Of a stretch of 64,000 nt of DNA, positions 36,501-42,500 are shown one piece after another (position 1 is the first letter of the stretch; each line of letters starts with the position of its first letter). The notes beneath the pieces are model-generated. The model searched no databases. It was not told where the DNA came from and was given only the letters and a program-made list of their open reading frames with translations. The stretch is from NCBI GenBank assembly GCA_019634575.1, contig JAHCAY010000001.1, forward strand, positions 2,976,001-3,040,000. Direction: 5' to 3'. The translations under genes were made by a program, and so were the position numbers. This DNA comes from Candidatus Didemnitutus sp. (GTDB taxonomy: Bacteria > Verrucomicrobiota > Verrucomicrobiia > Opitutales > Opitutaceae).

Positions 36501-39500
36501 GCGCTGAGGCTCGATGGCACCGTGGTCGCGTGGTTGACGAGCAACTCGACGGTCAATCTCCCGAGTCTAGGTGACGTCGCGAGCATCGCGGCGGGCGGCG
36601 GTCTCTACGCCGCCATCAAGTCCGACGGGACACTCGTCACCTGGGGATCGTATGCGAGCGGTGCGCCCGCCAGCGCCGTCGCGGTCTCGTGTTCGGATAC
36701 TTTCGGTATCGCGCAACTCCCCGATGGGACCCTGCGCAGCTTTGGCAGTTCGGGCGGCTCCGGCGAGACGACGGTGCCGGCTGATCTTGGCGTCGTGCTG
36801 GGCTTCGATACTGGCGCCGATCATGTCGTGGTGTTGCGGGACGCGAACGCCGACGCGCCGCCGACACTCACCGCCGAGCCTCAGTCAGCGACGCGCGCGA
36901 TTGGTGCGAGCTATACCTTCTCAGTCGTCGCTACCGGCGCTGCCCCTCTCTCGTATCAGTGGTTCAAGGATGGCGTGGCCATCGCGGGCGCGACGAGCGC
37001 GAGCCTCCCGTTCGAAAAGGTCGCGACCACCGATGCCGGCGCCTATTCAGTCGTCGTTTCGAATATTGCGGGTTCGCGCCGGAGCGTGGCCGCTACGTTG
37101 ACCGTTCTCGCACCACCGGCGGTGACCAGCCGTCCGGCAGCTCGCACGGCGGCGCCGCTCGGCCAGCCCCTCAGTCTGGGCGTCACGGTCACCACCGCGA
37201 ACGGCAGCCTGAGTTATCAGTGGAAAAAGGGCATGCGGCCCATTGTGGGGGCGACGAGTGCGACGCTAAATTTGGCGTCGTTCACGTTTGCCGACGCGGG
37301 CGCTTACACGCTCGAGGCGACCGATTCCCTGGGCTTGGTGACACACGTCACGACGTTCGTGCTGCCGGCGAATGTCGTCACGCAGGTGCGGGCCTGGGGC
37401 AGCAACAACAGCGGCGAGACCAATGTGCCGGCGACCTTGGGCGACGCGATCAAGGTGAGCGCGGCAAACTCCCTCTCGTTTGCGCTGCGTGCCAACGGCG
37501 AAGTGGTCGCCTGGGGCTACACCGGCGGCTCGAGTTCGATTGTCGCGAGCTTGAGCGAAATCGTCGACATTGCCGGCGCGATTGCGCTGCGGTCGGACCA
37601 GCGCGTCGTGAGCCTGAGCAGCAGCAGTTACACCGTGCCGACGACGGCGACCGGGGTGGTGGCGATTGCCGCGAGCTCGTCGCACTACCTCGCGTTGCGC
37701 GCTGACGGCACGGTGGTGGCGTGGGGCTACGATGGTTACGGCCAATGCGCCGTGCCGGCTGGGTTGAGCAACGTCGTGGCCATCGCCGCCGGCGGCAATT
37801 CGAGTGCTGCGTTGCTCGCGGACGGTTCGGTGGTCGTGTGGGGCGAGCTGCGCAATCTCGCGGCGCCGGCCGGCTTGCGTCCGGTCGATTTGGCCATGGG
37901 GTCGCGCCATTTGCTCGCCCGCAAGGCTGACGGCGCTGTGGTGGCGTGGAGCAATTACAGCTATGCGTCGGAAGCGACGGTTCCCGCCGGCGTGACGTCC
38001 GCGGCCGCGATCGCCGCGGCGCAGGAGCTGTCGTTTGCGATCAAGCCCGATGGCACGCTCGCAGCGTGGGGCTCGAGCAGCGCGCTGACGAGCGTCCCCG
38101 CCGGTTTGGACAACGTGTGGGCCGCGGCTGCCAGCGGTAACCACGTGCTCGCGCTGCGCAATGCCGCCGGCGATGCCGCGCCGGTGATCACGACGCAGCC
38201 GAGCGCGCAGAATGTCGGCGCGGGCATGCGCGCGACCTTCAGCGTGACGGCCACGGGCACTGCGCCGCTCTCTTATCAATGGCGCCGTAACGGCACGCCG
38301 ATCGCGGGCGCGACGACGGCGACTTACGCCATCAATGCGGCTGCCACCAACGACGTCGGCAGCTACGATGTCGTTGTCACGAATCACCGCGGCAGCATCA
38401 CGAGTGTCGCGGCGGCGCTGACCGTCGACGTGCCGCCGCAAATCACCGGCGGCTCCAGCCAGCGCCTCACCATTGCGCCCGGCCAGCCGCTGGCGCTATC
38501 GGTCACCGCGACTACGACGAACGGGCCGCTTTCGTATCGTTGGAAGAAAAACAACCGCGTGGTCGCCGGTGCGAACACCGCGAGCTACTCGCTCGCCAGC
38601 TTCACGGTGGCCGATGCCGGTGCTTATACGGTCGAAGTCAGCGATGCGGCCGGCCGCACGAGCCGGCGCACGAGCTTCGTGTTGCCGGCTTTCAGCGCGA
38701 CACAGCTCGTGGGATTCGGCAATGCGAGCAGTTACGCGCTGACGACCTTGCCCAGCACCATCTCTGGTCCGTTGGCGAGCGTGGCCGCGGGAAGTTCGTT
38801 TAACGTCGCCTTGCGGCTGGACGGCACGGTGGCGGCCTGGGGCTACAACGGCTCTGGGGAAACGAATGTGCCGGCGGGACTTGGCGGCGTTGTGGCGGTG
38901 GCGGCTTACGGCAGCTATGCTCTCGCGCTCAAATCCGACGGCACCGTCGTGATGTGGGGAAATTCCGGCAACACGACGATGGTGCCGCCGACCGGACTGA
39001 GCGATGTCATCGCGATCTCGGCGGGCTCGTCGCATGCACTGGCGCTGAAGTCGGACGGTTCCGTCGCCGCCTGGGGTTACACCGGTTATGGCGCCACCGC
39101 AGTGCCCGCCGGGCTGACTGACGTCGTAGCGGTGGCCGCCTACGACAACTACTCCCTCGCGCTGAAGGCGGACGGCACGGTCGCCGCTTGGGGCACGGCG
39201 TCGAATGGGCAGATCAGCGGTGCGGCGACGCAGACCGGATTCTCCCGGCTCTCGGGCAGCTCCTACAGTGTCGTGGGCGTGAAGATTGACGGAAGCGTGG
39301 TTGGTTGGGGCTCGAACGTTTACGGGCAGCTGACGATTCCGGCCAACGTGGGCCCGGTCAGTGACGTGTCTCTGGCGGCCTACCACGTGCTCGCGCTGCG
39401 CTCCGATGGCTCGCTCGCGGCTTGGGGCACTGCCAGCAATGGCGAGACGACGATCCCTGCGAACACGACCGCTTGTTTCGCGGTCGCGACGGGCTATTCC

Positions 39501-42500
39501 CGATCGCTTGCTCTGCGCAACGCGAGTTCCGATCTCGCGCCGGTGATCACGTTGCCGCCGCAGGCCACGACCGTCGTCGAAGGCGGTGCGACTACACTTG
39601 CCGTCACCGCCACTGGCTCCGGCACGCTGACTTACCAATGGCGCAGGGACGGTGTCGCGCTCGCGGGAGCGACTTCATCCTCGCTCTCGCTCCCGAGTGT
39701 CACGCCCACGCAAGCGGGCGCGTATGATGTCGTGGTGACGAACCACGTCGGCTCCGTCACGAGTGCGTCGGCGACGTTGACTGTGGCGCCGCTGCCGACC
39801 GTCACCATGACCGGTGCACGGCGCAATGTCGTGGTGCCGGGTGGTGCGGTGACCTTCTCGGTTTCGGCGAGTGGCACAGGCAGCATATCCTACCAATGGA
39901 TTCGCAACGGCCGCCCAATTCCGGGCGCCACAACCTCGACTCTGGCCCTCACCAATCTCACCGCGGCCGATTCCGGTTGGTATCTCTGCGTCGTCACCGA
40001 TGCGAATGGCGCGCGGCGGTCGCAGCCGCGGTGGTTGACCGTCCCGGCGGCACTTACGCAAGTGACCGCGTGGGGCGGCAGCGGCGACAGCTACAATCCG
40101 ACCAACGTGCCGGCGGGGCTGACGGATGCAGTGGCGATCACTGCCGGGCCCAGCCAATCCGCGGTGATCCGCCGCGACGGCGGGCTCGTCGCGTGGGGCC
40201 GATTCAGCACGCAAACATCGTCGTTGACCCTCGGCGGCGTGGTGGGCGCGGCGGCGACAGATTCCTCGCTGCTCACGTTGCACGACGACGGCACCGTGCG
40301 GAGTTGGGGGAGCTACTCGTATGTGCCGGGACCCTTCCCCGACGTCGTGGCGGTCGCTGCCGGCGGCTCCAACGCCGCTCTGCTGCGCTCTGACGGGACC
40401 GTCGTTTACTGGAGCATCTACAACCAAAACGCGACGACCGCCGCTCCGCGCGACATCGTGGCGATCGCGATGGGCAACAGCGGCGCGATCGGTCTGAAGG
40501 CGGATGGCAGCGTCGTTTCCCTGACGACGCAGACCGTCACCATCCCCGACAACCTCGGCACCGTGGTCGGCGTCGCGGCGGGTTACCAACACTGGCTCGC
40601 GCTCCGCAGCGACGGCACCGTCGTCGCTTGGGGAGGCAACACCTACGGCCAGACGACCGTTCCGACCGGCCTGACGAACGTCGTGGCGGTCACCGCTTCG
40701 GCAAATTCCTCCTTCGCCGTGAAAGCCGACGGCACCGTGGTCGCTTGGGGCTCGAACCAATCTGGAGTCACGCCGCTGCCCGCAAATCTCGCTGCGGTGA
40801 CCGCGTTGGCGAGCAATGCGGGTAACCACGTCATCGCGCTGCGTGATGCTTCCGCCGACACGGCGCCGGTGATCTCGAGCGCGCCGGTGGCGCTCGTGCT
40901 GGGAACAGGCGAGCGCGGCACGTTTGCGGTGACGTCTTCCAGCGCGGGGCCGCTCAGCTATCAATGGCGCAAGGACGGCGCGCCCATCGCCGGCGCCACC
41001 GGCGCGTCGCTCGCGCTCGAAAATGTCAGTTCGGCCGCGGCCGGCAGCTACGACGTCGTTGTCTCGAATCACATCGGCTCCACGACCAGCGCCGCCGCGA
41101 CGCTCACGGTGGAAAATGGTCCGACGTTCGCGCAGCGCCCGGCGGAGCGGGTGAGTGTCACGACGGGCAGCGAGCTCGCGTTGACCGCCACGGTCAGCGC
41201 CACGTATGCGCCCGTCAGCTACCAGTGGAACAAGGACAACCGGCCCATCGCCGGCGCGACCTCAGCCAGCTATTCGATTCCGAACTTCACCTTTGCCGAT
41301 GCCGGCGCCTACACGCTCGTGGCCACCGATGCGCACGGACATCGCGCCTACGCGACGTCCTTCGTGCAACCGAACTACGGGCCGACGCAGGTGCGTTCGT
41401 GGGGCTCGAGCAGCACTTCGTCGTCGGCCGCGGTGGCCGATGTGGTGGATGTCTCCATCGGGAACGGGGGGCTCGCGGGAATCCGCGCGAGCGGCGCATT
41501 GACCGTGCTGAGTTCGAATTCCATCGGCAACAGTCCGGCATTGAGCGACGCCGTGCGAATTTCGGTGGGTTATTCCCACGCCCTCGCGTTGCGCAGCAAT
41601 GGTCTCGTCGTGGCATGGGGTAGCAGCAGCTACGGACAAACGACAGTGCCGGCATCGCTCCGCGACATCGTCGCCGTCGCTGCGGGAGATAACCATTCGC
41701 TGGCTCTGCGCGCCGATGGGACAGTCGCCGCTTGGGGCTACAATAACGCCGGTCAGTCCACCGTGCCCGCGAACCTCTCCGAAGTCGTCGCGATCGCGGC
41801 CTGCAGCAACACCTCGGCGGCGTTGAAGTCCGACGGTTCAGTGGTCGTGTGGGGCGACAACTATTACGGGCAGGGCAGCGTGCCCGCTGGCTTGAGTGGT
41901 GTCGTCAGGATCGCGCTCGGTGCGGGGCACGCGCTGGCGTTGAAGTCCGACGGCACCGTCGTCGCATGGGGCAGCAGCAATTACGGCCAAGTCACCGTGC
42001 CGGCGAATCTCACCGGCGTAGTCGAGATCGCTGCGGGGGCGTGGACTTCGTATGCCCGCAAGTCTGACGGCACCATCGTCGTCTGGGGGCAAAACTACTA
42101 CAGTCAGGCCACGATCCCGGCGGGGCTCGGAACCGTCCATCGCTTGACGGCCGGTAGCGATAGCGTCGCAGCGCTGCGCAGCACCGCGGGCGATCTCGCG
42201 CCCGCGATCACGGCGCAGCCGGCCAACGTAGCCGCGACCCTGGGCAACAGCTACTCGTTCACCGCCACAGCCACCGGTGCCGGCCCGCTCAGCTATCAAT
42301 GGCGCAAGAACGGTGCGCCGATCAGTTATCAGACGAGCGCCACGCTCACGCTCTACTACGTCGATAGCTCGGCCGCCGCCACCTACGATGTCGTGGTCAG
42401 CAACCACATCGGCACCGTGACCAGCGCGAGCGCGACATTGACCTTCGCAAGCAGCGGCGGCCCGACGCTCACCCTTACCGGCTCGTCGCGCCTGCAGCCC